Positions 45,458 through 55,200 of a stretch of DNA of 64,000 bases are shown one piece after another. The position numbers and the translations under genes were made by a program. How positions within the stretch are numbered: position 1 is the stretch's first letter; every line of letters begins with the position of its first letter. The stretch comes from Poriferisodalis sp965198245. GTDB taxonomy: Bacteria > Actinomycetota > Acidimicrobiia > Acidimicrobiales > Poriferisodalaceae. The notes below the pieces were generated by a model, which worked only from the letters and a program-made list of their open reading frames with translations, did not search any database and was not told the origin of the DNA. Location of the stretch: positions 434,001 through 498,000 of the forward strand of contig NZ_OZ240249.1 in NCBI RefSeq assembly GCF_965198245.1, written 5' to 3'.

Positions 45458-48400
45458 CTAGGTGCGTACGGCGTCGGCGCCGAGCAGTTCGCGCATCGGT
45501 CCAGCCAGGGTGCTCGCATCCACCCAACGCGACTCCGGCAGTTTCACCACCGAGTCGCCGACGCGTATGTGCACGGGCTGGTCGCCGGGGTATTCCGACA
45601 GCATCCGCTCGAACGACGCCAGCCAGCGGTCGTCGATGTCGACGCGCTCGACGTTCAGCCACAAGGGCACTGGTCCCTTGCGCAAATCGAAGGTCTCCAC
45701 CTCGGTCGCCAGAAACGCTGTCTCGCCCTCACCGCGACGGTCCGGCCGGCCGCGCACCAGCACCACGGCGTCCTCGGCAAGCGCCTCGCCCGCAGCGGCG
45801 AATCCCTTGGGGAACAGCGTCACCTCCACCGAATCGGAGAGATCCTCGAGCATGAAGCGGGCCATCGGCTCGCCGCCCCGCGTATAGCGACGCTGCAGGC
45901 TCTGCACGACACCGCCGAGCGTCACCCACTGCTGCCCGCCGTCTGGGTTGGGCGGCAGCTCGCCGAGACCGCCCACCGAGCACGTCACGACGCGCCGCAG
46001 CTGCGCCTCACCGCCGCGCAGCGGATGATCCGACACGTACAGCCCCAGCAACTCCTTCTCCCACGCCAGCGTCTCGCGCTCGGAGGCCTCGATATCAGGA
46101 ACCTCGATGCGCTCATCGAAGCTCGGGCCATCAGTCGCATCCGACGAGCCGTTCCCGCCGCCGAACAGCGACTGAACACCCGCGGCAGCCTCTTCCCGCC
46201 GTCGCTGAGTCGCCTCGATGATCTGCTCGAACACCCGCAGCAGCCCGGTCCGGGAGTGTCCGCACGACTCGAATGCACCCGCCTTGATCAGCGACTCGGT
46301 GAACCGGCGGTTCAGCACCTCGCGAGGCATCCGCATACAGAAGTCCTCGAAGTCGACGAATGGTCCGTTGGCGGTGCGCTCGGTGATGATCGGCGTCGCC
46401 ACCTTCTCGCCCACGTTGCGCACTGCCGACAGCCCGAACGGGATCGTGCTCCCGTCGGCCGCGAAGTCCAGCTCGGAGCGGTTGATGTCGGGTACGAGCA
46501 CGTCGATGTCGTGCTGGCGGCAGTCGGCCAGGTACACGCCCGCCTTGTCGATGTTGCGCTTGGAGCCCGTCAGCACGGCGGCCAGGAACTCGGTGCGGTG
46601 GTTGGCCTTCAAGTACGCCGTCTGGTAGGCGATGAGCCCATAGGCGAACGCGTGGCTCTTGTTGAACGCGTAGTCGGCGAACGGCTCGATGATGTCGAAC
46701 AGCTGCTTGCCGAGGTTGGCCGTGTAGCCCTTCGCCACGCTGCCTTCCACGAACTTGGCGCGGTGCTCGGCAATCTGCTCGCGGTTCTTCTTGCCGCAGG
46801 CCTTGCGCAGGTCGTCCGCTTCGGCCATGGAATACCCGGCGATCTCCTGGGCCACCCGCATCATCGACTCTTGGTAGATCATCAGCCCGTAGGTCTCATG
46901 CAGCAGCTCGGCCAGGTCGGGATGAGGAGGCGAAGCCGGCTGGCGGCCGTTCTTGCGGTGGGCGTAGCTGTTGTGCATGTCGGCCGCCATGGGGCCGGGC
47001 CGGTACAGCGCCACCAGCGCGCAGATGTCCTCGAACCGGTTGGGCTGCATCGACCGCAGCAGCGAGCGAACCGGCGTGGACTCCAGCTGGAACACGCCCA
47101 TCGTGTCGCCGGCCCGTAGCAGCTCGAAGGCGGCCGAGTCGTCGAGCGGCACCGAGTCGATGTCGAGATGCTCACCCGTGGTGCGCTCGACCAGTCGCAA
47201 GGCCTCGTCGATGATCGACAGGGTTCGCAAACCGAGGAAGTCCATCTTCAGCAGGCCCAGGTCTTCGACGCCGCCCATGTCGAACTGGGTGACGATGGGT
47301 GCCTCGTCGGGGTCGGTCCCCGCTTCGGGCTTGCGCTGAATCGGCAGGTACGTGGTCAGCGGCTCGGGGCTGATCACTACGGCGGCGGCATGCACCGAGT
47401 CCTGCCGGATGAGGCCCTCGAGTCCGCGGGCCACGTCGACCACCTCACGCACCTCGTCCTCGTGGGTGTACATGGTGCGCAGCTCAGCCGCCGCTGCGTA
47501 GCCGTCAGTGTGCTTGTCGTCGCGTTCGAGGCAGGCGCCCAGCGGGGTGTCTCGGCCCATGATCAGCGGCGGCATCGCCTTGGAGATGCGATCGCCGAGC
47601 GCGTACGGCTTGCCCAGCACCCGAGCGGCGTCGCGCACCGCCGCCCTCGCCTTGATGGTGGAGAAGGTGATGATCTGCGCGACGTGGTCGTGGCCGTACT
47701 TCTGGGCCGCGTAGTGGATCATCTCGTCGCGGTAACGGTCGTCGAAGTCGATGTCGATGTCGGGCATCGAGATGCGCGCCGGGTTCAAGAATCGCTCGAA
47801 GAGCAGACCGTATTGGATGGGGTCGAGATCGGTGATGCCCAAGCAGTAGGCAACGGCGCAGCCAGCCGCTGAGCCGCGTCCAGGCCCCACCCGGATGCCG
47901 TTCTCGCGGGCATGGCGGATGAGATCCCAGGTGATCAGGAAGTAGCTGCTGAAGCCCATGTCGGAGATGACCTTCAGCTCGTACGCGATGCGAGCGGCGG
48001 TGTCTTCAGACACGTTGGCGCCCCAACGCCGCTTCGCTCCCTCGAACGCCAGGTGCTTCAAGAAGGCGTCGGCATCTGCGTGCGGTTCGGGCACCTCGAA
48101 GTGGGGCAGCAGCATCCGCCCGAACTCGATGTTCACTTCGGCACGCTCGGCGATTGCCAGTGTGTTGTCGCAGGCCTCGGGGTGCTCGCCGAACAGCGCA
48201 CGCATCTCCGCGGCGGACTTGAGATAGTGCTGGTCGCCGTGGAACTTGAAGCGGTCCGGGTCGCTGCGCAGCGCCCCGGTCTGCACGCACAGCAGCGCAT
48301 CGTGGGCCAGCGCATCGCCCTGTTGGGTGTAGTGCAGGTCGTTGGTGGCGAGCAGGGGTGCACCGAGATCGTGGGCGATCTGCAGCAGCTGGGGGTTGCA

Positions 48401-49006
48401 GTCGCGCTGGGCACCGATGCCGTGGTCCTGCAGCTCGACATAGAGCGAATCGCGCCCGAAGATGTCCTGCAGGCGGCCAGCACGGCGGAGGGCCTCGTCG
48501 TAGTCGCCGCCCAGCAGCGCCTGCTGCACCACACTGCCGAGGCATCCGGTGGTGGCGATCAGACCGTCGGCGTGTTCGGCGAACATCTCCCAGTCCATCC
48601 GGGGCTTGTAGTAGTAGCCCTCGAGGAAGGCCCGGCTGGCCAGCTTGAGCAGGTTGCGGTAGCCGGCGTCACTGTGGGCCAGCAGCGTCAGGTGGTAGTA
48701 GAGCTTCTCGCCCTCGCCGTCGTCGCCCGAGTCGTCGACCTTGCTGTTCTTGGCCCGGTTTCGGCTGGGCCGTTCGTGGCGGCTGTCGAGCGCCATGTAG
48801 GCCTCGGTGCCGATGATCGGCTTGATGCCCGCCGACTTGGCTGAGCGGTAGAAGTCCAGGACTCCGTACATGTTGCCGTGGTCGGTGATGCCAAGCGCCG
48901 GCTGGCCGTCGGCGACCGCTGCAGCCACGACTTCGTGGATGCGCGCCGCGCCGTCGAGCAGGGAGTACTCGGTGTGGGTGTGCAGGTGAACGAACGACGC
49001 TGCCAC
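45458..49006 (-). CDS. dnaE: DNA polymerase III alpha subunit
   Basis: This is an 1,182-residue replicative polymerase. GTG 49006 follows AAGGAG at 4 bases and places the PHP domain right at the start (HLHTHTEYSLLDGAARI, ITDHGNMYG, GTEAYM), as normal; an upstream ATG at 49123 is not needed. The PHP metal ligands look intact, so built-in proofreading as in actinobacterial DnaE1 is possible. Catalytic Asp residues lie in PDIDIDFDDRYRDE (about 413). A helix-hairpin region and the OB-fold (WVTLGGVVQSLQRRYTRGGE) follow in order. Length is typical. Confidence 0.95.
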   Translation of the reverse strand: MAASFVHLHTHTEYSLLDGAARIHEVVAAAVADGQPALGITDHGNMYGVLDFYRSAKSAGIKPIIGTEAYMALDSRHERPSRNRAKNSKVDDSGDDGEGEKLYYHLTLLAHSDAGYRNLLKLASRAFLEGYYYKPRMDWEMFAEHADGLIATTGCLGSVVQQALLGGDYDEALRRAGRLQDIFGRDSLYVELQDHGIGAQRDCNPQLLQIAHDLGAPLLATNDLHYTQQGDALAHDALLCVQTGALRSDPDRFKFHGDQHYLKSAAEMRALFGEHPEACDNTLAIAERAEVNIEFGRMLLPHFEVPEPHADADAFLKHLAFEGAKRRWGANVSEDTAARIAYELKVISDMGFSSYFLITWDLIRHARENGIRVGPGRGSAAGCAVAYCLGITDLDPIQYGLLFERFLNPARISMPDIDIDFDDRYRDEMIHYAAQKYGHDHVAQIITFSTIKARAAVRDAARVLGKPYALGDRISKAMPPLIMGRDTPLGACLERDDKHTDGYAAAAELRTMYTHEDEVREVVDVARGLEGLIRQDSVHAAAVVISPEPLTTYLPIQRKPEAGTDPDEAPIVTQFDMGGVEDLGLLKMDFLGLRTLSIIDEALRLVERTTGEHLDIDSVPLDDSAAFELLRAGDTMGVFQLESTPVRSLLRSMQPNRFEDICALVALYRPGPMAADMHNSYAHRKNGRQPASPPHPDLAELLHETYGLMIYQESMMRVAQEIAGYSMAEADDLRKACGKKNREQIAEHRAKFVEGSVAKGYTANLGKQLFDIIEPFADYAFNKSHAFAYGLIAYQTAYLKANHRTEFLAAVLTGSKRNIDKAGVYLADCRQHDIDVLVPDINRSELDFAADGSTIPFGLSAVRNVGEKVATPIITERTANGPFVDFEDFCMRMPREVLNRRFTESLIKAGAFESCGHSRTGLLRVFEQIIEATQRRREEAAAGVQSLFGGGNGSSDATDGPSFDERIEVPDIEASERETLAWEKELLGLYVSDHPLRGGEAQLRRVVTCSVGGLGELPPNPDGGQQWVTLGGVVQSLQRRYTRGGEPMARFMLEDLSDSVEVTLFPKGFAAAGEALAEDAVVLVRGRPDRRGEGETAFLATEVETFDLRKGPVPLWLNVERVDIDDRWLASFERMLSEYPGDQPVHIRVGDSVVKLPESRWVDASTLAGPMRELLGADAVRT

Positions 49007-49121
49007 GCTGCTCCTTGATGTTGTCCGAAGCGACCCGTTTGTCGAACATAGACCCGTCGCAGGCGCGATCCCGGTATCGCCGAAGCGTTCGCGAGGCAAG
49101 GTGGCAAAACCCCCGGAAAAC

Positions 49122-50057
49122 ATGGTTGGACGGGCGCTCGCAGCACTGCATCATGGAGGGATGAGCACACCGGACCGCGCGCCGCACAGCGCGCCGGGCG
49201 CTGACGACCAGAACAGCGTCGACGAGCTCGCTGCCGACGAGCTGGAGTTCGACGACGGTGCCGTGCTGCCCTGCGACGAACTCAACAGCGTCCTGGTGGT
49301 CGACGATCCGCGCCAGGGCTTGTGGGAGCTGGTCGACAGCGGCTGGGCCGATCAGCACCTGCCCGAGCTGCCGGCGTTGGCGCTCGAGCAGGACCCGATC
49401 CATCTCCACAAGGACGTGTTGGCGCACACGATCGCCGTCGTGGCCCAGAGCCCGCCGCGGCTGCGGGTGCGCCTCGGGGCGCTCTTTCACGACATCGGCA
49501 AGCCGCTGACGCGCTCGTTCTCCCACGGTGGTGTGACGTTCCGCAACCACGAGGCCGTGGGCGCCAAGATGACTCGCCGCCGCATGCCGCAGATGGGCTA
49601 CAGCCGCGAGCTCACCGACGAGGTGGCCCGGCTGGTGCACCTGTCGGGCCGCTTCAAGGGCTACGACACCGGCTGGACCGATGCGGCGGTGCGACGCTAC
49701 GTCCGTGACGCCGGGCCGCTGCTCGGCGACCTGAACGACATGGTGCGCAGCGACTGCACATCGCGCAATGTGAAGCGGATCCAGGCGCTGCACGATGCGC
49801 TCGACCGATTCGAGGTTCGCATCGCCCGGCTGGCCCGGGAGCAGGCCGTCGCCGAGGTGCGTCCCGAGATGAACGGCGACGAGGTGATGGCCCACTTGGG
49901 CTTGGAACCCGGGCCCGAGGTGGGCCAGGCCATGAACTTCCTGATGGAGCTGCGCCGGACTGAAGGCGAGCTGGGCGACGACGAGGTCCGCCGCCGCCTC
50001 CATGGGTGGTGGGCCGCCCAAGCTCCTGTCGAGTATGGGAGCGAGCAACGAAACTGA
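49122..50057 (+). CDS. HD-domain protein related to the HD part of CCA-adding enzymes
   Basis: This is a protein of about 311 residues from ATG 49122 (alternative ATG 49161, directly after GGAGGG). The HD motifs are HKDVLAHTIAVV, LFHDIGKPLTR with the His-Asp pair, TFRNHEAVGAKM and ARLVHLSGRF, all as in the C-terminal half of tRNA nucleotidyltransferases/poly(A) polymerases. The nucleotidyltransferase half is missing: the first 75 residues are acidic and have no GGSVRD motif. It is probably a metal-dependent phosphohydrolase; the substrate is unknown. It is divergent from dnaE, with 115 bases between starts. Confidence 0.8.
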   Translation: MVGRALAALHHGGMSTPDRAPHSAPGADDQNSVDELAADELEFDDGAVLPCDELNSVLVVDDPRQGLWELVDSGWADQHLPELPALALEQDPIHLHKDVLAHTIAVVAQSPPRLRVRLGALFHDIGKPLTRSFSHGGVTFRNHEAVGAKMTRRRMPQMGYSRELTDEVARLVHLSGRFKGYDTGWTDAAVRRYVRDAGPLLGDLNDMVRSDCTSRNVKRIQALHDALDRFEVRIARLAREQAVAEVRPEMNGDEVMAHLGLEPGPEVGQAMNFLMELRRTEGELGDDEVRRRLHGWWAAQAPVEYGSEQRN

Positions 50058-50188
50058 TCCGTTGTGGCGACCGCCGTTGTTGCGCCACATTCCTGCTGCA
50101 TATGACACGATAAGCTCTTTTACGCGTCAAACACATATAGGACTGGCGCGGTAAGCGGCATGTCCAGCAGCGGGAGCGAGTCGCCATC

Positions 50189-51625
50189 ATGGGCCTTCTT
50201 CGCACAGAGTCGTGGCCAGGAAATCCGGCGGCGCCCCGGGTTGTCGACCAGCGGCCGGGAACATTTCGCGCCTATGTCCCTCACCGCCTGACCTGCTGGC
50301 ATCCGTTGCTGCCAGCCGATGTGGCGGCACTCGTTGCAGATGCCGAACGGCAACTGGTTGCGACCGCCTCAATACTTGCACCGGATTCTGCTTCGGTCAG
50401 CATGTTCTTCTGGGCGGAGTCGCTCGGCTCGTCGCGAATCGAGGGAGTGACACCGCAGGCCCGGCGGGTCGTGCACGCATTGATCGCCGAGGCGTCCCCA
50501 GCCCCACCTCATCGTCGGGGCCATGTCGGCGAGGCGATTGGCAACATCGAAGCAACGGCAGAAGCACTGCGCATCCTGGCCCAGCCGGCGGCATTGACCG
50601 TCGAGCTGCTCTGCGATGCCCATCGCGTGCTGATGAACTCGTCCCCGAATCCGGGACTCGGCGGCGTCCTGAAGACGACGCAGAACTGGATCGGGGGCAA
50701 TGACTGGCATCCGCTCGATGGCGAATTCGTGCCGCCTCCGCCCGATGAATGCCGACCGCTCATGGAAGACCTGGTTGCCTACCTCAGAACCGGCGATCAT
50801 TCGCCGGTTCTGCAAGCTGTGGTGGCGCACGCTCAATTCGAGACGATTCATCCATTCGGCGACGGCAACGGCCGTGCAGGCCGAGCCCTCTTGTACGCAG
50901 CGTTGAAGCATCGGTGCGCCGCGGAGGGGTTCATGCCGCCTGTCAGCTTGGCGCTGTCGCAGAACCGTGATGCTTACCTGCGGTCGCTCGCCGCGTATCA
51001 GAGCTACGTCGGGGCGCCCGATGACGTGCGCAGATCCGCAGCCGTGATCCCGCTGCTCGAGGTGGTCAGTACTGCTGTGAACCAGTCGTGCCAAGCGGCG
51101 AATTCCTATTCGGACGTCGTATCACGCCTGCAGAACCGTTGGCGCGAACGTGTGGGGCAGCGCACCGGGCGCTCTGCGGCACTGGCTGCAGTGAGTCTGC
51201 TGGCGTCGCAACCCTCGCTGACGCCAGAGATCCTCGCGTCGGAATCCGGCTTCTCGCAGCGGCGGTGCGCAGACGCGCTTCGTCGCCTGACCGAAGCTGG
51301 CATTACACGGAGCCGCCGCGTCGGTACGCGCTTGCGTGCCTACGACGCCGACCGCATCTTCGAAATGTACGACGTCATGTCCTCGACAATGTGTGATCCG
51401 CACAGCGCACGTCAACTCCTCGGCCAGATCGCAGAAGATCCGTTTCTGCCGACCAAAGACAGCAACGACTTCTCGGGCGCCGTCGAGAGCGTCGATCTCG
51501 GGGCGTGGTGGGAGCGATGCCCACTGCGCGTGCGCTCGACCGGCCAGCGCTGCGGGCTTGCAGTTGGGCACCGAGGACATTGCCGGACAATTCCGCAGCG
51601 TCGCCACCCGCCCCGCACACGCTGA
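50189..51625 (+). CDS. Fic-domain protein (AMP-transferase family) with DNA-binding-like C-terminus
   Basis: This is a 478-residue protein. The Fic motif HPFGDGNGRAGR is intact with catalytic His 221. An N-terminal inhibitory helix (AESLGSSRIEGV) has the S-x-x-x-E-G pattern of class II Fic proteins, so it likely limits its own activity. Residues about 330-400 form a winged-helix-like segment (TPEILASESGFSQRRCADAL, RSRRVGTRLRAYD). The C-terminus has a Cys/His group (RCPLRVRSTGQRCGLAVGHR and GHC) that could bind zinc. It should attach AMP or a related group to Tyr/Ser/Thr of target proteins; targets are unknown. Confidence 0.88.
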   Translation: MGLLRTESWPGNPAAPRVVDQRPGTFRAYVPHRLTCWHPLLPADVAALVADAERQLVATASILAPDSASVSMFFWAESLGSSRIEGVTPQARRVVHALIAEASPAPPHRRGHVGEAIGNIEATAEALRILAQPAALTVELLCDAHRVLMNSSPNPGLGGVLKTTQNWIGGNDWHPLDGEFVPPPPDECRPLMEDLVAYLRTGDHSPVLQAVVAHAQFETIHPFGDGNGRAGRALLYAALKHRCAAEGFMPPVSLALSQNRDAYLRSLAAYQSYVGAPDDVRRSAAVIPLLEVVSTAVNQSCQAANSYSDVVSRLQNRWRERVGQRTGRSAALAAVSLLASQPSLTPEILASESGFSQRRCADALRRLTEAGITRSRRVGTRLRAYDADRIFEMYDVMSSTMCDPHSARQLLGQIAEDPFLPTKDSNDFSGAVESVDLGAWWERCPLRVRSTGQRCGLAVGHRGHCRTIPQRRHPPRTR

Positions 51626-51667
51626 GTGCGACAGGCGCGTCGCGCCCTCGCCCTAGCGTGGGCGCCC

Positions 51668-52474
51668 GTGGAATGGGTGTCGAATCCTGAGATCTGGATC
51701 TCGCTGGTCACGTTGACGGTGCTCGAGATCGTGCTCGGCATCGACAACGTGATCTTCATCTCGATCTTGGCGAGCCGTCTTGACGGCTCTCAATCAGACA
51801 CAGCGGGCGGCGGAAAGAGTTCACAGGCCGACCGTGCGCGGGTTGTGGGACTGTCGCTGGCGATGGGGATGCGGGTGCTGCTGCTGCTGGGCATCTCGTG
51901 GATCGTCCGGCTGACGACGCCCCTGTTCTCGGTGTTCGGCCACGAGCTCTCGGGGCGCGACCTGATCCTGCTGGGCGGCGGGTTGTTCCTGCTCGGCAAG
52001 TCCACGTTCGAGATCCACCACAAGCTCGAAGGCGACGACGACCACGGCCCCGAGGCCAGCGCAGCGGGGTCGTTCGCTCGGGTGATCGTGCAGATCCTGC
52101 TGCTCGACTTGGTGTTCAGCCTGGACTCGGTCATTACCGCTGTCGGCATGGCCGACCGTGTCGGCGTGATGATCGCAGCCGTCGTCATCGCCGTCGGCGT
52201 GATGCTGTGGTCCTCAGGTCCGGTGATGCGCTTCGTGAGCCGCCATCCCACCGTCAAGATGCTGGCGCTCAGCTTCCTGCTGCTCATCGGCATGTCGCTC
52301 GTGGCTGAGGGCGCCGACTTCCACATTCCCAAGGGCTACATCTACTTCGCCATGGGCTTCGCAGTGATGGTGGAGGCGCTCAACCTGCGAATGAAGCGCA
52401 ATCGCGCGTCACGCAAGCCGCCCGTGGAGCTGCACGAGCGCCGCCTGCCCGAAGCCGACACTCCCGCTCACTGA
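51668..52474 (+). CDS. TerC-family integral membrane protein
   Basis: This is a protein of about 268 residues. GTG 51668 gives the usual TerC start (EWVSNPEIWISLVTLTVLEI); the frame is open upstream to 51626 but that part is not conserved. VLGIDNVIFISIL and LVFSLDSVITAVGMADR are the two acidic membrane motifs of TerC. About seven helices are expected, with a charged cytoplasmic loop near 40-55. TerC proteins are linked to tellurite resistance and to manganese export or delivery to exported proteins; the ion here is inferred from the family. Confidence 0.9.
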   Translation: MEWVSNPEIWISLVTLTVLEIVLGIDNVIFISILASRLDGSQSDTAGGGKSSQADRARVVGLSLAMGMRVLLLLGISWIVRLTTPLFSVFGHELSGRDLILLGGGLFLLGKSTFEIHHKLEGDDDHGPEASAAGSFARVIVQILLLDLVFSLDSVITAVGMADRVGVMIAAVVIAVGVMLWSSGPVMRFVSRHPTVKMLALSFLLLIGMSLVAEGADFHIPKGYIYFAMGFAVMVEALNLRMKRNRASRKPPVELHERRLPEADTPAH

Positions 52475-52516
52475 GCCGACCGCGCCTAGCGGCGCCGGGC
52501 GACGGGCCGCGACGTA

Positions 52517-53935
52517 CTACTCGGCGCCCTCGTCGTCTGAATCTTGACGCAGCCGGTCGGCCAGCTCGCGCAGCCGATCGAGTGCATCGGCATCGTCGAT
52601 CTCGCCGAGGAACTGCGGCAGCTTGATACCCGCTTGGCTTGCCACCTCGTGCAACGGCGGCAGAGCGCCCACGAGGCCGGATACGAAGTTGGCGGTTGTA
52701 CCGGCTTGGCCGTCGCCGCCCGAGCCCGAGTCCCACACGGTGATCTTGTCGATCTTGAGGTTCGAGATGGCCTTCACCTGCTCGGCCACGAGGTTCGGCA
52801 GTTGCTCGGCAATCATCAGCAGCGCTGCTTGGGGCGCCGCGCCGCCGCTGGCGGCCACCAGGGCACCGAAGCCCTCGGCGCGGCGGCTGAGCAATGCCAG
52901 CAAGCCCAGCGCCTCAGCCTCCATGAGCAGCCGCTGACCGTCGGCCTCGCCGGCCTTCACCAGCCTGATCCGGTCAGCCTCGGCTTCGGCAAGCGTCCGC
53001 ACCCGCTCGCGTTCCACCTGGGCCGGCACCACGATGTCGGCGTCCTGCGCGGCCTTGTCGCGCTCTGCTCGCACCCGCTCGGCTTCTGCCTCAGCCATGA
53101 ACGATTCCTGCTCGGCCTGGGCCTGGCTGACGCGTTCAGCGGCGTTGGCGGCGCGTTCAGCTTCGGCTTCGGCTTGGCGCCGCTCGCTGGCCGATTCAGC
53201 AATCACCACGTGCGATTCGTTCTCGCCTTCGGTAGCCGTGGCGTTGGCTTGTGCCACTCGGATGCGCTGCTCGCGTTGCGCCTCGGCGGCGCCGATGTCG
53301 CCGTCGCGCTCCTGCTCGGCCACCTTGACCTTGGCCTCGCTAATGGCGCGGGCCGCGGCTTCGCGACCGAGGGCGTCGATGTATCCAGATTCGTCGGTGA
53401 TGTCCTGGATGTTGACGTTGATGAGGCGCAGCCCGACCTTGCGCAGTTCGAGCTCGAGCGATTCGGTGATGTTGACGATGAGCTGCTCGCGGTCGGTGTT
53501 GATCTGTTCGATCGGCATGGTGGCGATCACCACGCGCATCTGACCGAAGATGATGTCGCGGGCCAGGTTCTCGATTTCCAGCAGAGTCAGACCGAGCAGC
53601 CGCTCGGCGGCATTCTGCATGACGCCTGGCTCGGTGGAGACCCCGACCGTGAACGTGGCTGGCGTGTTGACCCGAATGTTCTGCTGCGAGAGAGCGCCTT
53701 GCAGCTTGATCTCGATGGGAATCGGCGTGAGGTCCAAGAAGGACCAGCCCTGCAGGATTGGCCACACCATTCTGCCGCCGCCATGCAGGCACTTCGCCGA
53801 CTCACCTTCCCCTCCGACGCGTCCATAGATCACGAGGATCCGGTCGGATGGACAGCGCTTGAAGCGCGATGAGATCCACAGCAGGGCGATCAGCAGGATG
53901 GCGAACAGGCCACTTGCGAGTGCGATGACGGCCAT
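52517..53935 (-). CDS. Flotillin-like SPFH-domain protein
   Basis: This is a 472-residue protein with an N-terminal membrane segment (LASGLFAILLIALLWISS). An SPFH/band 7 domain follows (about 30-200; LTPIPIEIKLQGALSQQNIR). A long Ala/Glu coiled coil (about 205-340; QAEAEAERAANAAERVSQAQ) and a C-terminal oligomerisation region (IDKITVWDSGSGG) match flotillins. It forms membrane microdomain scaffolds in known cases. It lies 36 bases downstream of an NfeD-like gene, the standard partner. Confidence 0.92.
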   Translation of the reverse strand: MAVIALASGLFAILLIALLWISSRFKRCPSDRILVIYGRVGGEGESAKCLHGGGRMVWPILQGWSFLDLTPIPIEIKLQGALSQQNIRVNTPATFTVGVSTEPGVMQNAAERLLGLTLLEIENLARDIIFGQMRVVIATMPIEQINTDREQLIVNITESLELELRKVGLRLINVNIQDITDESGYIDALGREAAARAISEAKVKVAEQERDGDIGAAEAQREQRIRVAQANATATEGENESHVVIAESASERRQAEAEAERAANAAERVSQAQAEQESFMAEAEAERVRAERDKAAQDADIVVPAQVERERVRTLAEAEADRIRLVKAGEADGQRLLMEAEALGLLALLSRRAEGFGALVAASGGAAPQAALLMIAEQLPNLVAEQVKAISNLKIDKITVWDSGSGGDGQAGTTANFVSGLVGALPPLHEVASQAGIKLPQFLGEIDDADALDRLRELADRLRQDSDDEGAE

Positions 53936-53971
53936 AGCTACCTCTATGTCTGCTTGGTGTGGAAGGTCAGG

Positions 53972-54526
53972 CTAGTGAGGCGCTACGAGGACCGTCGAAG
54001 GGTCGACGACGCCGATGACGGTGACGGCAGTCTGCGCCGGCAGGCTTTCGTCGGACTCTGTCAGGGCGTTGATGACCCGCAGTCGACCCTGCACCATCAC
54101 TTCGACTTTGCCTGGCTTGGCACGGTTCGCGGCAACCGTGAGATAGACGGTGCCGTGCGCGCCTACTGCGGACTGGTAGTCGATCGAACCGCTCTCGCCG
54201 AGCTTCGCGAACGAGCGCCACAGCAAGCCCACGGCAATGAACACTGCGAAGCCGGCGGCGATGGCGACGCCCACTGACAGGGCTGTGGAGCGGTCTGCCT
54301 GCTTCATGAGGACGCCCGTCCAGCCGAACGCAAACGAGAATGCGGTCAACGTCCGCACAGACAGGAACCCGCTGCCCGGGTCCTCGTCGCCAACGTCGAA
54401 TTCGACGTCACCTCCGATGCCGAATGCCAGCAGCGCGATCTGCAACAGCAGGAAGAAGCTGGCGATGAAGGCGATCGCGTAGAAGATCTGCAGATCGCCG
54501 GTCAGAGCCTGCCACCAGTCACCCAT
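53972..54526 (-). CDS. NfeD-like membrane protein with OB-fold C-terminus
   Basis: This is a 184-residue protein. The first 110 residues carry three or four helices (FYAIAFIASFFLLLQIALLA, ALSVGVAIAAGFAVFIAVGL). The last 70 residues are a beta barrel-like domain (AVGAHGTVYLTVAANRAKPG, VTVIGVVDPSTVLV) as in NfeD/YuaF proteins that pair with flotillin. ATG 54526 is followed directly by a membrane-facing Trp pair. It is most likely co-transcribed with the SPFH gene. Confidence 0.82.
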   Translation of the reverse strand: MGDWWQALTGDLQIFYAIAFIASFFLLLQIALLAFGIGGDVEFDVGDEDPGSGFLSVRTLTAFSFAFGWTGVLMKQADRSTALSVGVAIAAGFAVFIAVGLLWRSFAKLGESGSIDYQSAVGAHGTVYLTVAANRAKPGKVEVMVQGRLRVINALTESDESLPAQTAVTVIGVVDPSTVLVAPH

Positions 54527-54633
54527 GAACTGCCTCCTCGCTGGAACTCTACGCGTCGCTGCGAGTGGCCCGTCTGCGCGGAAGACCGCGAGCGAACCTG
54601 CCTCCGAAACAGGACTGGCCTAGCTGGACTGGC

Positions 54634-55125
54634 TTAGCTGATCCTGCGCTCGGTCAGGCCACCGGACGGCGTCCAGGTCTCGACCACCAGGTGCCTGTCC
54701 TCAACGCGTACCAGCACCACTCGGGCGATGTTGATGGTGAAGAGCGCCAAGCGGACCGAGTCATCGATCTCGTGGTGATGCCCACGCACGAAGACCACGA
54801 GCTGGTCCGTGTCCGCCGGCACAGCGCTGCCCTCGATCCGCGCATCTCCTGCCGCCAAGTCCTCGTCATCGGGCGTTGAATGCAGGCCGAGGCGCGGGTC
54901 GCGTCGCAAGTCGGCGGCCTTTGCCGAGGTCTGCTCCATGCCCAGCCACAGATGCCCGTCACGGATCGGCGCTTCCATGCCCGACATGCGAGGCGAGCCA
55001 TCGCGACGGATGGTCGCCATCACGGCGTGTTGGTGATTCTCAAAACGCTCCTGCACCCGCCCGGCCAGCTCACCGCAGGCCTCGGCGAAGGCTGCCCAGC
55101 TCATCACGTTGCTCGTCGTGCTCAT
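54634..55125 (-). CDS. PNPOx-like flavin-binding family protein
   Basis: This is a 163-residue protein with ATG 55125 behind GAGGCGG. HAVMATIRRDGSPRMSGMEA and HLWLGMEQTSAKAADLRRDP give the split-barrel pattern of pyridoxamine-phosphate-oxidase-like proteins (AtlatvrpDGsPrv.p......g..l......s.k..nl..nPr). The C-terminal half is RVVLVRVEDRHLVVETWTP. The cofactor may be FMN, F420 or haem; the sequence does not decide. It is divergent from the sugar dehydrogenase gene, with 75 bases between starts. Confidence 0.78.
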   Translation of the reverse strand: MSTTSNVMSWAAFAEACGELAGRVQERFENHQHAVMATIRRDGSPRMSGMEAPIRDGHLWLGMEQTSAKAADLRRDPRLGLHSTPDDEDLAAGDARIEGSAVPADTDQLVVFVRGHHHEIDDSVRLALFTINIARVVLVRVEDRHLVVETWTPSGGLTERRIS

Positions 55126-55200
55126 CCGAATTCCGCCTCGTTCACGACTCGATGCGTCTCGCCGTGAGGCTAAGAGGACGGCGTCGGTACCGTCGCGGTC

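Noticed and set aside
45398..47119. 573-codon plus-strand frame opposite dnaE
   Set aside because: It lies antisense to well-conserved polymerase sequence and has His/Arg/Gln-rich shadow composition.
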